Below, in pieces: positions 10,652-22,168 of a stretch of 41,907 bases of DNA. Position 1 is the first letter of the stretch, and each line of letters starts with the position of its first letter. The stretch is from Martensiomyces pterosporus. Its lineage: Eukaryota; Kickxellomycota; Kickxellomycetes; Kickxellales; Kickxellaceae. Location of the stretch: assembly GCA_025201845.1 (NCBI GenBank), contig MU604052.1, positions 1 through 41,907 of the forward strand. Reading direction: 5' to 3'. The position numbers and the translations under genes are program-made. The notes under the pieces were generated by a model, which saw nothing but the letters and a program-made list of their open reading frames with translations, made no database searches and had not been told where the DNA came from.

Positions 10652-13600
10652 ATGGATACTGCTGACCTCAGCCTGAACCAGTTACGTGTTGCTTCAAACA
10701 GCATGCGCACTCTTCATACCTGAAACGAGCAAGAATGCTGTGCTAATTCGCATGAATGCACGTCACCAAAACCTCCCACCTTTTAATGTAGGCTGCGCGA
10801 ACGGCAAGTAGCAGCGCTGACCCGGGCTCTGGGCCAGTTCGTCTCCCTAAAATCGTCTGCCGAGGGATGGACTCCCGTGCTGCCAGTAGGAGGCTCCATC
10901 CCGCCGGGCAGTGTGGGTGGCGGTGACGTATCAGTGCAGCTGGGCAAGAAAATCATCGTAGCGGCGGACGGCAAAGCCAGCGACATCTACCGGCTCTCGG
11001 CCTCCATCCCCCTCGACCCCGAAATCAGCAGAGACACACAGGGCCCATTCTCTGCCTACCTCTCCGAGCTGCGCGACTGGCAGGCCGTCCTGGAATGCCC
11101 GGGCATTCGCAGCATGTGGAACTACTACCTGTCCTCAAGCAGCACGCTGGAAATGCTCGACGCACACACCAGCATCACGAGATCCATTCTGCGCAGCCCG
11201 GTGCCGGGAAGGTCGAGGGAGTTTGCGCATCAGAGGGACATGCTGATGGTCGAGACGTCGCTGGTGGATCCAACCACGGTGGTGTACATTTCGACGTCGT
11301 TGTCGACAAATGCGGACGACCCGGTGTATCTGAGGGAGCGAGGCGGGTTTAAGCGCGTGCAGTCGGATTTGTGGGCGTGGTGTGTGGAAATTGCCACGCC
11401 GCTGGATGCCCTGAGTGGCGGCGCGGGTCAGCAGCAGAGGGCAGGCGCAGCAAGTGGCGGGCAGATGCGGGCGCGCAAGCCGCGGGTGTGTGTCCAAGTG
11501 ACGTGCTTCCTGCACCTCGATCTGGGGTCTTGGAAATCGAACAACGCGCTGGCATGTAGAGCCGCCGCACAGCTGATCCCATCGCTGGTCGCGCATCTGC
11601 GGCTGCATGGAGCGCCGCCCAGACTGGCCAGAATCGGCCCATCTATTGTCGTTGATCGCAGAGACTGGAGTCGCCGTGGGGGTCAGGAGACGGCGGATTG
11701 GGAGGTTGCATACTCGGTGATGGGCGCTTCGTGTGCAGACGATGTTCAAGCGAACGACGGCAGCAATAATCCGCCGGCGATTCCAGGCTACGGCAGTGCG
11801 CACGCGATCGGGCAGCCGATAATCTCACGCATCATTGACCTGGAGACCGCTGGCGGCACACATGCCCACGGCGTTGTGTCCCATGCACGCAAGGTGTCAT
11901 CGCTATCCTCGTATCTATCCAGCTCTCTCCAGCGCCAGAAAGGCGAGGCTGTGTTGGGGACGCATGCCGGGGGAATCGTCAGAGATGGCGAGGAGCTTGC
12001 GTTGGTTGTAACAAGGGCACGGCTTGGCGACTGCATCCTGGAGTTTGTCGTCGATGCATCGCACTGGCACAGCGAGGGACGTGCGGTCGAGCTCACGCTG
12101 TCCGTCGCAGGCTTTGCCAGCATCGAGCAGTTGCAGGCGTCGATCGGTGAGGTGCACTCCGCAGCGCCCGAGCTGTTCACAAAGGCACAGGTGGAGCTGA
12201 CTCTTGAGGAGTTCCTAGAGTCAAGAAGGGCCAGTGCAAACACTCGCCTCAAGAGCGATTCGGCAAACGAAAGTGCTCTGGGAATGCGGCTAGCCAGACG
12301 CCACGCACGCGACCGATCTGCTCTCGCCGAGCTAGCTGCAAGACAGCTCGTGCGGTGCTTCTCGATTGCCTCGCAGAAGAACGCCAGACACCGGTACTTG
12401 GTGCGCGTCATGAATCCGCCCATGGTAGCCAGCAGCCCTGTGGAGGACTCTGTGTATGTTGAGGACAGCGCGTCTTCGCTTACCAACGACACTCAAGTGG
12501 CTGGTGCGGACGGGGAGACTGGGGTGCCGGACAAAGTGTACCGCGTATCGATGCTGGTCCGCAAGGGGAAGGAGTGCAAGGAAGCCAGTGTGTTTGTAAA
12601 CGGCTGCCAGATGGAGATTGCGCCGTTCTCGCTGGACCCCACTGCCTATCCAGCTCGCCTAACTACTAAAAGCAGTTCTGCGACTGTGAAGCTGCCTGTA
12701 TCCCGCAGCGACCCTGGGCTGGCAAACAGATCATCATCGCGCAGTGCAACACCTGCTTTGGCACTACGCAAGCAGGAACCCCAGGCGCCTACTGCAGCTA
12801 CTCCAGACATAGGCGATAGCAGCGATGGGCCTGTGGGTGAGGCACGAAGGACCCAAGCAGCACCCGAGAGCACAGCAAATGAGGGGCTGACGCCCCCAAC
12901 AGATGGCAGCAGCGAGCAGTCTCGCCAAGAGCCTGCTAATGACGCCCCAAATGCGCCAGATGGCGGCAGCATTGTTGCGCCTTCGGACATGGAAATGCAG
13001 GATGTGCCGTTTGTCCGACTCTGCCAGGCATGCCGAGTGCCTGCGTCGCAATGGACCTCTCTTGGTTCTTCGGCCTCGGGCGGAGTCACACTGTCCAAAA
13101 CAGAAATCGCCCAAAACTTGTCTGATCTTCCCCCCGGCGCACTAGCACAGGGCACCACAGACAATAGCTCCAGCGATGGCGAGGGCGACGGAAGCGACAG
13201 TGCTCATGGCGCAGCTGCGGCTACTGCGCAGCACGGCATCACAGGCGTTGTTCTGCGGGCAGAGGCGTCGATTGTGGGCTGGACGATCTTCGACGTCTTC
13301 AGCGTTCTGTCCAACGGCAGCCTCAGCGGATCGGCGTCGGGTTTATGGACGGAGTCGCATATGATCGAGCAGATATCGCCCAGCGCCACGCTCTACCGCT
13401 GCGCATCGGAGAGCACATGGACAACGTCAGCGCGCGATGCCATTGTGTGCAGCTCTTGGAGCACTGCCAGCCGCGGCCGCATTGAAGTCGCGGAATGCTC
13501 TGTTGCTGAGTCGGAAGTGGCCAGCATCGCAGCCCTGCCAAGTGTGAAAGCCAGCAACCCGGTGCGTGCCGACCTGGGGCTTTCGGGCTGGGTTCTGGAA

Positions 13601-16600
13601 AAGTCCACGTTGGCCGAGGCTCGAGCTGTGGGGAGCAGCGATCGCCATACCAACAGCGGGAGCGCGGTGGCGCGGATGAGCTTTGGTCTCCTCTCCTCTG
13701 GCCATGCCTCCGCTTCGCCCTCTCCATCGGCTGCGGATGCGCTGTCGCAGACGCCGGCGCACGGGCGGCTGCGTAGTGACTCTGTGACGGGGTCGCCGGC
13801 CATCGACGCGGAGTTTGAGAACCAGCGACGCAAGCAGCAGGTGGTCAAGGTGACGCACTACCTGAAATACAACCCCCGCGGCTGGGTCAACCCCACTGCA
13901 ATGGAGACACAAGGCGATGGCGAGGGGGTGGCCACGGCGTTTCAGAGGTTTGGCGCAGCCTTGGGAATCAGCCCGCAAACAGAGCCAGACGCTCAGGCGC
14001 ACGGCGAGGATTCCAATGAGCCAGCAGCCCCTGCCAAGCAGCGGGAGAAGCCGATTTTCCCATTTATTTTGCTGCCTGGATCCAAGGATGCCCTGGCCAG
14101 GGACATTACACGAGTCATCAGCCACCTCGACTCGCTGGGTGCGCCGCCCACCGCCGTGTGGTCACGCAACGCCAACCTCCTAGACACGCAAGTTGCGCAA
14201 AACAGCGTGCAGTTCACATACAGGATGGTGCCCTGGGGCACGGCGCGCCGTCCATACGGCAGCAGCAGCTCGCCAGCCAGCTCCACCGCCCCGTCGTTAG
14301 CGATGCACCGACGTCGCCTGCCGAGTGCAGGAGGGTTCCTGGGCAGCAGCGCCATGTCTGCTTTGCCGGCAAGCGCGGAAGACAGCGAGTTTGTCGAGAC
14401 GGAGTTCCGCATCGAGCACCGCGTGTGGGCCTACGGCGTGCCAGCAGATGGCCAGGAGCGGACATCGCCGGCATCCATCGACCTCACAGTCGAGCCGTTC
14501 TACGCCACATCGGCGATCGCCTGCTTCGTCGACCCCGAGCTTGATCCACACGCCACCCGTGTGCGCATACGTCACCACCGGTCGCAGCTCCTGCCGCGGG
14601 TGGAAGAATCCAGCAATGCAATGTTCATGGTGTGGCCAACGGTCCGCCTGACTGTTGCGCGCAGAGACGCCAAAAAGCAGCGAGCGAAGGAGAGAGGTAG
14701 CAGCGATAAGGCTGCGTCGTCCTTGGTGCTGCCTGCCGGTGGTGGAGTGGGGACATCAGCTAGTGCCCGTGTGTTGCCGTGGTCGGTTCCGCCCAGAGTG
14801 GCTGTCAATGGTGCTGCAGCTAGAGTGAGGTACTTGCGCCGCGACGATGGCAGCCGTGGGTTTTATGCAAGGTGCCTGTCAGTGTCCTCCCACGACTTTA
14901 CCCGCATCATGAGGGCGCCGCCGCCAGTGGGCGAACATTACATGGAGCAACTCCACGACACGACGCCTGCGCAGGACCAAAGCCAATCGGGTATTCTGGA
15001 AAGCCAGGAGGGCGGACCGCTAGCGCAAGGCAGCGGCCAGACAACGAGCTCGAGTGCCCCGGACGATGAGGCAGGCCAGCGTAGGTCACTGGGCGCATCA
15101 AGCCTCGCTATCCGCAACTACTCCGTGGTAAGCAGCAATGCGCAGGCCTCGGTTGGCAGAGTGGTGGAGGTGCCCAACGAGTTTGCCACCATCATGGCTC
15201 GTATGTTTGCCGATATACGGCATGAGCTGGAGCTTCTGGACCAGTCGTCGCCGCGCAGCAGGTGGGAGCAGCTCAAGGCGCAGTACTACGACGCCGACGC
15301 CAGATCGTTGGTGTCTCTGCGCACTGCCGTTGGGGACGACTCTTGGTGGTCACGGCGCCAGAGCGGCGATGTGGTGGCGTTTGAGCGCACGATGAATAGC
15401 TTGCACCCTGAGATTCCGGTCACCGTGGCGGTGGCTGTCTTGCAGGGAGTCAGTGCTGAGCAAGTGGCCCAAGTAGTCGGTACACTGTGGGGGAGGAGCA
15501 AGTGGGACCATGTATTGTTTAGCCATCAGCGCGAGCTGGAGTACGTTCCCGACAGCCACGCCAGCATGGCAGATAGCGGCTCAGATGAGACGAGTGCCCA
15601 TGAAGCATTGGATCCGCAGGATGGCTGTGCGCTGGATGCGAGCTGTGCTGGCGGAGTGACCATCAACTACTCGACGGTTCATGCGCCGCTGCTGTGCGGC
15701 AAGCGCGACGCACTGACAGTGGAGCTCATTGAGCAGGCGGCGTTCTTGCCAACCCGCAAGCGCATGCGCAACTGGCAGCACCGGCACACCGAGCCCAGCT
15801 CGCACGGCAAGAGTGGCGGCGGGTGCGCCAGTAGGCTGGGCGACTACCTCGACTCCACCATAACCCTGATCGAATCGAGCGTGCCTGGCTCGCAGCCCCT
15901 GTCAACAGTAACCAGAGCCAGCATTCCCCTGTACGCCATGCGCATCGACCCAATCGACGGGTTTGAGCGCGTCAGCGGACACAGGTTCGAGTACCCGTCG
16001 TGCCGGCTAACCATCGCCTGCTGCTTCGACCTCTGCGGCAGCGTGCCCTTGCCTCTACGGCGCTCCACATCATCCAGAATCCCCGAGCAGCACATAGCGC
16101 AGATAAAGGCGCTGGCGCAGAAGCCGCTCCCGCCGTATCTCGCATCGCCCACGCGACATCGGCGCCTGGGTCCTTGCAATAGCTACGTGCTGGGCGAAGT
16201 CAGCGAGGAAGTGGTGGGTGGGAGGAAATGGGTGTTCCGGCGGACATTTGACGGCACGAGGGTTGTGCATGAGTCCTTTGACGACTCCACGCGCACATTC
16301 ATGTCCGTGGTCAGCCTTTTGCCGCCAGATGCGGTTGGCGTGCAAGAGCGCCTGGATGGCTTACTAAATCATGGAGACGAGTCGGCAGCCGACGCAAATC
16401 CGGCTGTTCCTGTTGTCTCCGACTGCATTGTTGATAGGCGCTGCTTCCCACAGGGATACCGGATTTATGCGGCATTATGCACAGGGTCGGAGATATCGGC
16501 GCCAATCGACGAAGGCGAGGGTTGGGGTAGCAAGGGTGGCCAAGGCGTTAATGAAGGCGCTGTGCACGGGAACATCGAGGTTGTCGATATTGCCAGCGGC

Positions 16601-17998
16601 TGCTGGACTGATAGCAGCAGCAGCAGGGCGTCGGAAGCAGATCTATGTGGCCGGCGGCTGGGTGTTTTTGTTTTTGCCCTCGATGACGACACCGCGCCAC
16701 TAGCGGCAACCTCCAGGCCCGATGGGAATGTGCGGTGCGAGCGCCGGCATCTTGTCAGAGTCGTGCTGCTCCCGTCAGAGCAATTTCCAGCCAATAGATG
16801 GCGAAGGGGAGGGGATGAGGCAGGCAGCCTTGCTTGCAGGCTGGTTATCCAGCCAGCCAGAGACGAGACGAAAGCACAGACCACCAAATCGGCCATTGCC
16901 GGAGATTCTACAGACGCAAGGAAGGACCGTGCGAGCTTTGGGGGCGAGCAGGTAGCAGAGGGTGGCGCACGTGTGGCAGTAAATCCCTGCTCTGCAGACA
17001 AAGGAGCGATGACGATAAGCTGCAATGGACAGCAAGTTCGGGTGCACAAAGCAAGACCTAAAAGACAGTCACTGCTGTTTATTGAGACCACCAGCGGACC
17101 TGTGGACGTGTGCCGCGAGTGCAGCGAGCTTGGGTGTAGTGGATACAAGCGGATATTCAGGGAGAGCGCCGCAGACGCTAGCAGCGACGACCACATCAGC
17201 GACGACCTGGTGTCGCTTGGGTCAGACTGCGACGAAGGCGAGAGTGAAGCGAGCAGTCTGAGAGCTGCCGCAAGAAGGACTGCTGCTGATGCAGTGGGCA
17301 CCAGTGTGCAGAGTCAAGGCGATGCTCGGACAGCTGGAAACACAGCAGCGGGAAGGCAATCTACCAGTGAGGCTAGGCACTCGGCCAGGGAACAGGGCAT
17401 CAGCTCCGTGCCCTTGGCAGTGGGGCAGCAGCAGCAGCAGATCCCATCGCCAGTGAGTGTGGCTGCTAAAACAAGCGGCAGGGAGAATGGACCACGCGCA
17501 TCAGATCCGCCGCTGTTTTCAGTGTCAGCTGTGCTGCGCCAGCGCAAGAGCGTGCCAAACAAAGTCACTGCTGCTGCGGGCAAGGGTCCTCAAGACACTT
17601 GGCGGCAGCTGTCGCCAGCGCTGCGCAAAAGAGGCAACAGCAACAGCAGCAGCGCCAGTGGCGGCGACCGAGTGGCGAAGGAAATAGTAGGACGGAGCAG
17701 CACAGCCAAAGGCAGCAGCGGATATATGGCAAGGGCGGGCGTGGCAGCGGCGGTCGCACAGGGCGCGCTGTTCGTTTTGTCGCTTGCGGTGTTCCTTCCT
17801 GTGCGACGGTTGGTTCTCGGATCGGCATCAGTCGAGCAGTGGCTTCTGTGGACAGCAAATCGCAGGGGCGGCGCGGGAGCGGGCCCCAGAAAGGCAGCCA
17901 AATCGACCGTGTTCCTCCTGCTGGTGCTTCTTGCGGGCGCTGCCTGCGTGGTGCTGGGCGAATGGCTGGCGGTCCTCTCATATGCCTGGGCGTTTTAA
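10652..17998 (+). CDS. Giant membrane-anchored protein with three START-like/beta units
   Basis: Proposed as join(10652..10680, 10792..17998), 2411 residues. The long exon has no ATG at its start and stays open upstream to a 3' splice site (TTTTAATGTAG, with CTAAT about 45 nt before it). A 29-nt exon starting ATGGATACTGCTGACC joins in phase through a 111-nt intron (donor GTTACG, slightly atypical). Three START-like domains are read by eye at about residues 11-300, 829-1047 and 1480-1800. Markers are a RD pair in the middle (HQRDMLMVE, SARDAIVCS, GKRDALTVE) and C-terminal strand-helix segments such as VQVTCFLHLDLGSW and VTHYLKYNPRGW. Each is followed by a beta-rich stretch ending in a short Asn-Gly motif (VFVNGCQMEI about 611, VAVNGAAARV about 1347, ISCNGQQVRV about 2082). 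Low-complexity Ser/Ala linkers separate the units. Two C-terminal hydrophobic helices (about 2320-2353 and 2382-2411) form a membrane hairpin. Lipid binding or transfer at a membrane contact is inferred. Confidence 0.75.
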
Positions 17999-19153
17999 TT
18001 AGCACTGGCTCCCTCGTTTTTGCTGCGAACACGGTGACACATGAAAACAGATCCTTTCATTTCCCCCCGTCACGCGGGTCTGCGTCTACAAGGTTCTGTG
18101 AGCTGTGGTTTCTACCGCTTGGAGCCCAGGCGCTGCAAATGGAGGGCAGCAGCCCATGGCTCGTGCATGCTCCTTGGTCCGGCTTGGCGTGGACATGCAC
18201 TGGATGCCCTGCCCAACCACCCGCTCTGGGCGAGTCTTGCGCGCCACCGAAAGGGAGGCAGGGCATGTAGAGCGAGCACGCTCTTCTCTCGACATGCCCC
18301 TAGCGCGGGGCGGATATTATCCACTGCACGCTATTCGCCTGCACAGCGCGGGCGAGGGGCATCAAGAAGCGGGACAGCGGCTGCATTTGGGACAGGCTTT
18401 GTAGACGTGAATCACAGCCGCTGCCCACTCACAGCCATGCCCCAACCAACGCAAAACCAAAAACAACGCCCATGGGCGCGGGCTTCGCCGGGAGAGCGAG
18501 AATTCTCCTCTGCCTCGTGGCTGTGCCGGCACATGATTGGCCAGAAGGGGGATATCAAGTGCAAAGGGCGCTTATCGCCTTTTGCGCGGCGCGCCAGGGA
18601 GCAGCCAGCATCGCCAAGAGCGCAAGAAAATTTCCACGGCCTGGAGCGGCTAAGGCATTGGTCATGCCCAAAGTATATATACAGCGGCGAGCCCGCAGCC
18701 GGTGGAAGCGACGATTTTGAGGGAAAGCCGTCAGATACCACTCCTTGTTTCTTCTCGCTCCTGCCAGCAGCCCCGCTTTTGCACAAGAGACGCAATCTCT
18801 ACAGCAAGGAACACTCACTGCGATATCGCACCACACAGCCAGCTCTTCTAGCCTGGATGCCAGCTCCTATTTCACTGGCCTCTTTCTAAGAGCACACCAC
18901 TCACATTTCCCGAGTCACTGTTTACACTGCTTATTGGCCGCGCGCTGCCTCCGTCCTGCCACACCAAAGAGCCATCCCCAATCCCCTAGTTTGGCAGGCA
19001 CGCTCTTTATTCTCCCCCACACTGAACACGCGTGCTCGCTCTTGGCATAAAAATTGAGCACACGGCCCGAGACAAGCTCTCTCCTTTCCTCGACCTCTTT
19101 CTTGCTATTGCTGCCTTTTCCACCCGTTTATTTTTTTCTTATCTCTACACACA
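17999..19153. other. Intergenic region and upstream region of the bZIP gene
   Basis: About 1.15 kb without a convincing gene. A frame open at 18041-18889 lacks any domain and has composition unlike its neighbours. A strong TATATATA lies at about 18675-18682, and a second TATA-like element sits close to the bZIP ATG. Two ATTGG/CCAAT-type pentamers occur (near 18536 and 18931). This may be a long regulatory region. Confidence 0.4.
19046..19054 (+). promoter_or_regulatory. TATA-like element of the bZIP gene
   Basis: CATAAAAAT lies 100 bp before the bZIP ATG and is followed by a CT-rich stretch (CTCTCTCCTTTCCTCGACC) typical of fungal leaders, ending in a favourable ACACACAATG start context. Confidence 0.5.
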
Positions 19154-20812
19154 ATGTCGCTTAGCAGACTTCCGCAGGTGGCCCTGCGCCGCCTGATGCC
19201 CGCCATCACCGTGGTGCCAAAGAACCTGGACGACGACCAGCTCAAGAAGATCCTCGAGCAGCAGCCCATCTCCGGCAAGGGCTCTTTGCCTGCCAAGGCG
19301 GAGCTCTCCCAGCTCACCACCACACAGGGACTGATCGCCGCCCTCTCGAAATCGGGCTCTTCGGTCCAGTCGCCTGCGCTCGGCCGTCTGCTGAAGAACC
19401 TCACTGGCAGCCAGGGCATGCTGTCCTCGCAGGACCTTGCTCTTCTGAAGGCTGCCAGCAGCACAAACGACACGCTGGCGATCGACAGCAGCAGCGCCGG
19501 CAGTAATGGGCCGGCAGCCACAAAGGAGTCCCAGGACTACTCACTGCTCGCAACCCCCGAGCCAGCCAGTCCGTCGCCCGAGTCTGCGCTTGGCGACCAG
19601 GAGCCCACCACCGGTGCTCTGGACTCGGCCAGCGTCGACGCCCTCATCTCTGCGCTGCGCGGCACTGCGGCCATCTCCTCGGAGGACTCGTCCAGCACCC
19701 CCTCTGCTTCGGCTGCCTCCACTCAGCCGCCTGCAAAGGTCAGACGCCGCTCACCCACTGCCGCCGCACAGAAGCGCGAGCCGCAGCACGTCTCTGCGCT
19801 CGAGGAACACAACGCCATCGCCTTCGAGGCGTCCTCTTCGCTTGCCCTGGAGGCCAGCTCGAGCGAGCACTCGGACGACGACCTGCCTCCTATTCCGTCG
19901 AATCTGTCGGCAGCCGAGCGCAGGAAGGAGCAGAACCGCCGTGCACAGAAGAAGTTCCGCCAGAAGGACAAGGTGCGCCAGAAGGAGGTCAAGTGGCGTG
20001 CGTCGCAGTACGAGGACCTGGTTGCCACCAACAAGCGCTTCAAGAAGGACATCGACAGCATCACCAAGGAGCGCGACATGTACCGCCGCATCCTCGAGCT
20101 CAACGGCATCAGACTCTCGGAGGACGTGAAGATTGCCAGCAGCAGCTCGCCCTCTGTGCTGGCTACGACTCCGGCGTCGCCTGCAGCCATCCCCACCCTC
20201 ACACTCAACTCCCGCTCGGCCTCTGTCTCGAGCGTGCCCACCGTGCCCAGCCCCGTGCTCTCGCCCACCGCGTCGCTCGGAATGGACCAGCTGGCGCTGG
20301 ACACCTTTGGCGTCGCCCCGGCCATGCCTATGGCGCAGGCCAGCTCGCCGATGAACGACCTCCTCAACACACTGGTGTTTGGTGCTGTCAAGTCCGACCC
20401 GATGTTCGGAAGCAGCGGCATGTTCAACTCTCCGTCGCGCTCAGCCGCCTCCGTCCCCACCGATGCCGCCCAGACTGGCGCCGCCGTGTCTGCTGCCAGC
20501 AGCAAGGACATCGCCGCGTATTCGATGGCAGCCTCCAGCGCCTGGCTTGACGCCATGTCGCCGTCCTCCGATGCTCTGTCAGCTGACTCGCCGCTGGTGG
20601 TCGACCACGGAGCCATCGACTCCCAGTACGCACAGCAGTCCATTATAGACTCGCATTTCGTCGACCCGATGACCTTCATTGATGAGCTCCTCGCATCCCC
20701 GGGGTTCTCCCCGTCGTCGCTGTCCGGCCCGCAGAGCTCGCCCGGCCTGCAGAGCTCGCCTGCTCCAGAGTCCATTGTGCGCAAGCGCTCGTTTGAGGAC
20801 ACCATGTTCTGA
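19154..20812 (+). CDS. bZIP transcription factor
   Basis: 552 residues. The basic region is NRRAQKKFRQKDK (Asn261 onward), matching the fungal N-x-x-A-Q-x-x-F-R signature of Pap1/Yap-like DNA contacts rather than the Gcn4 type. A leucine-zipper-like helix follows with heptad positions Leu289, Phe296, Ile303 and Tyr310, an unusually aromatic zipper that may limit its partners. The remainder is Ser/Ala/Pro-rich and acidic, consistent with activation regions; SSEHSDDDLPPIP lies just before the basic region. The N-terminal 23 residues (MSLSRLPQVALRRLMP...) are basic and amphipathic and lack acidic residues, unlike a typical factor N-terminus. There are no introns. The gene converges on the GATA-factor gene with 264 bp between stop codons. 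DNA binding as a dimer in the nucleus is secure from family knowledge; target genes are unknown. Confidence 0.92.
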   Translation: MSLSRLPQVALRRLMPAITVVPKNLDDDQLKKILEQQPISGKGSLPAKAELSQLTTTQGLIAALSKSGSSVQSPALGRLLKNLTGSQGMLSSQDLALLKAASSTNDTLAIDSSSAGSNGPAATKESQDYSLLATPEPASPSPESALGDQEPTTGALDSASVDALISALRGTAAISSEDSSSTPSASAASTQPPAKVRRRSPTAAAQKREPQHVSALEEHNAIAFEASSSLALEASSSEHSDDDLPPIPSNLSAAERRKEQNRRAQKKFRQKDKVRQKEVKWRASQYEDLVATNKRFKKDIDSITKERDMYRRILELNGIRLSEDVKIASSSSPSVLATTPASPAAIPTLTLNSRSASVSSVPTVPSPVLSPTASLGMDQLALDTFGVAPAMPMAQASSPMNDLLNTLVFGAVKSDPMFGSSGMFNSPSRSAASVPTDAAQTGAAVSAASSKDIAAYSMAASSAWLDAMSPSSDALSADSPLVVDHGAIDSQYAQQSIIDSHFVDPMTFIDELLASPGFSPSSLSGPQSSPGLQSSPAPESIVRKRSFEDTMF

Positions 20813-21076
20813 GTGAGCGTGAGCTGCTTCTTTTGCTAACCACACTAACCCCAACGCACAAAGCACTGCCCCTCTTTTCCACCACCTTTTATTGTTCCTA
20901 CCACCATTGTAAAATAAACATCTACTTTCTGAAACAGAACATCGCTGATAGCATCCACATGCATATTCCAATTCACAGCAGCAGACATGCACAGCTCCAT
21001 GCAAGCTAATCATCCGAGTCAGCATGCAACTCGCTATATTACCATCTCGTTGCACGGAGCATCTCTAAGCAAACGG
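20813..21076. terminator. Shared 3' region of convergent bZIP and GATA genes
   Basis: 264 bp between two convergent stop codons. An AAAATAAACA at about 20910-20919 is a plausible polyadenylation element for the bZIP transcript. Transcripts could overlap here, but nothing in the sequence proves it. Confidence 0.4.
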
Positions 21077-22006
21077 CTACTGCTCCTCCCCTGTCTCTCC
21101 CTCGTTGTCCGAATACGTTGGCGGGACATAGTGGTTGAAGACAGACACATCCTGCACGCCCGCGGATCCACCCGCATCGTTCATGGCGCTAAAATACCCC
21201 GCGCTGCCTCCACGCCCGCCAGGATTCCTCCGCGGCGGACCGCTGCGCCTGGCCTGGCGCTTGACGACGACGTTGCCCTTGGAGTTGATGGTGAACATGC
21301 GATCGCGTTTATGCAGTTTGAAGTACAGACCGCAGGCGTTGCAGACCGATGACCCGGTTGCTGGGTGTCTTCTCCAGGTGGGCGTCTCGATGGCCTTGCA
21401 GTTGACGCATTTCTTCACGCTGCCGTCCATGTAGATGGTCGGTGGCCGCGTAAGGGGCTGGGCAGGTAGGCTGGTGAGAGGTCGGAGCAGGGCCATGTCT
21501 TGGTTGGGCAGTTGGATTAGGTGCCCGCTGGGGTCCGTCTGCATCGTCGCAAAGAAGGTTGGCGAGCTGATCGGCTGGAAGTAGTTGGGAGGCAACACTG
21601 CTGGTGTTGGTGCCGCTGCTAGTGGTGCTGATGTTGCCGGGTTCCAGAGAAACATGTTATGATTTATGATTGGTTGTATGTTTTGCTGTATGGTTGGTTG
21701 CATATTCTGTTGTGTGGTTGACGGTGGTAGGTTCAAGTTAAATAGCATTTGTGGTAAAAGCTGCTGCTGCAGTTCAACCGGTTGCGAAGTAATCCCATGC
21801 AACATTTGCGTTGGCGCACCAGCCATCTCTGATAGCTGATTATATGATGGTCCTAGGTACTGTGGCATCTGTTGCTGCTGTAGTGGTGTTGGCACCAAGG
21901 GCTGCCGTTCCTGAGAGACTTGCTGGGGTTGTAGCAGTTGTGACGGTATGAATACGGAATGGTTCAAGGGTGGCTGGTCCCCAACAAAGTCCTCATCACC
22001 CATCAT
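21077..22006 (-). CDS. GATA-type zinc-finger transcription factor
   Basis: 309 residues from the double ATG (22006-22001); five codons upstream are open but start with GTG. One C-terminal GATA finger is visible: Cys200 and Cys203, an 18-residue loop containing ETPTWRRHP, then Cys222 and Cys225 in CNACGLYFKLHKRDR, followed by a basic tail (VVVKRQARRSGPPRR). An 18-residue loop is the White-collar-like spacing; nitrogen and iron regulators usually have 17. The first 150 residues are Gln/Pro/Asn-rich with short internal repeats (QQNMQPTIQQNIQPI), as in low-complexity activation domains. There is no PAS domain, so it is not itself a White-collar photoreceptor, though it could be a partner. Binding to WGATAR sites is inferred from the family. 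The promoter contains GATA cores (see separate entry). Confidence 0.92.
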   Translation of the reverse strand: MMGDEDFVGDQPPLNHSVFIPSQLLQPQQVSQERQPLVPTPLQQQQMPQYLGPSYNQLSEMAGAPTQMLHGITSQPVELQQQLLPQMLFNLNLPPSTTQQNMQPTIQQNIQPIINHNMFLWNPATSAPLAAAPTPAVLPPNYFQPISSPTFFATMQTDPSGHLIQLPNQDMALLRPLTSLPAQPLTRPPTIYMDGSVKKCVNCKAIETPTWRRHPATGSSVCNACGLYFKLHKRDRMFTINSKGNVVVKRQARRSGPPRRNPGGRGGSAGYFSAMNDAGGSAGVQDVSVFNHYVPPTYSDNEGETGEEQ

Positions 22007-22134
22007 GTTGGAGAGAGACACGCAGTGCTAGAGAGAAGGTAGCGAGGGTTTGAGTAGCTGAAATGAGAAGGGCAGAGAGAAAAATGCGAATGTTTCTTTG
22101 CATGTGCTGTGTGAGGAGCCAAGGTTGTAGAAAC

Positions 22135-22168
22135 GATATCTATAGTGCGATATCCTGAGCGTTTTATA
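22135..22168 (-). promoter_or_regulatory. TATA box and GATA-core cluster upstream of the GATA-factor gene
   Basis: On the minus strand TATAAAA occupies 22168-22162, about 155 bp before the ATG, and is directly preceded by a GATA core. Two palindromic GATATC hexamers at 22135-22140 and 22149-22154 present GATA cores on both strands. A spacing of 14 bp places the hexamers slightly more than one helical turn apart. Self-regulation is an inference. Confidence 0.5.

Noticed and set aside
18041..18889. 282-codon open frame upstream of the bZIP gene
   Set aside because: It crosses promoter-like elements, has low-complexity and mixed composition, and shows no domain or typical start context.
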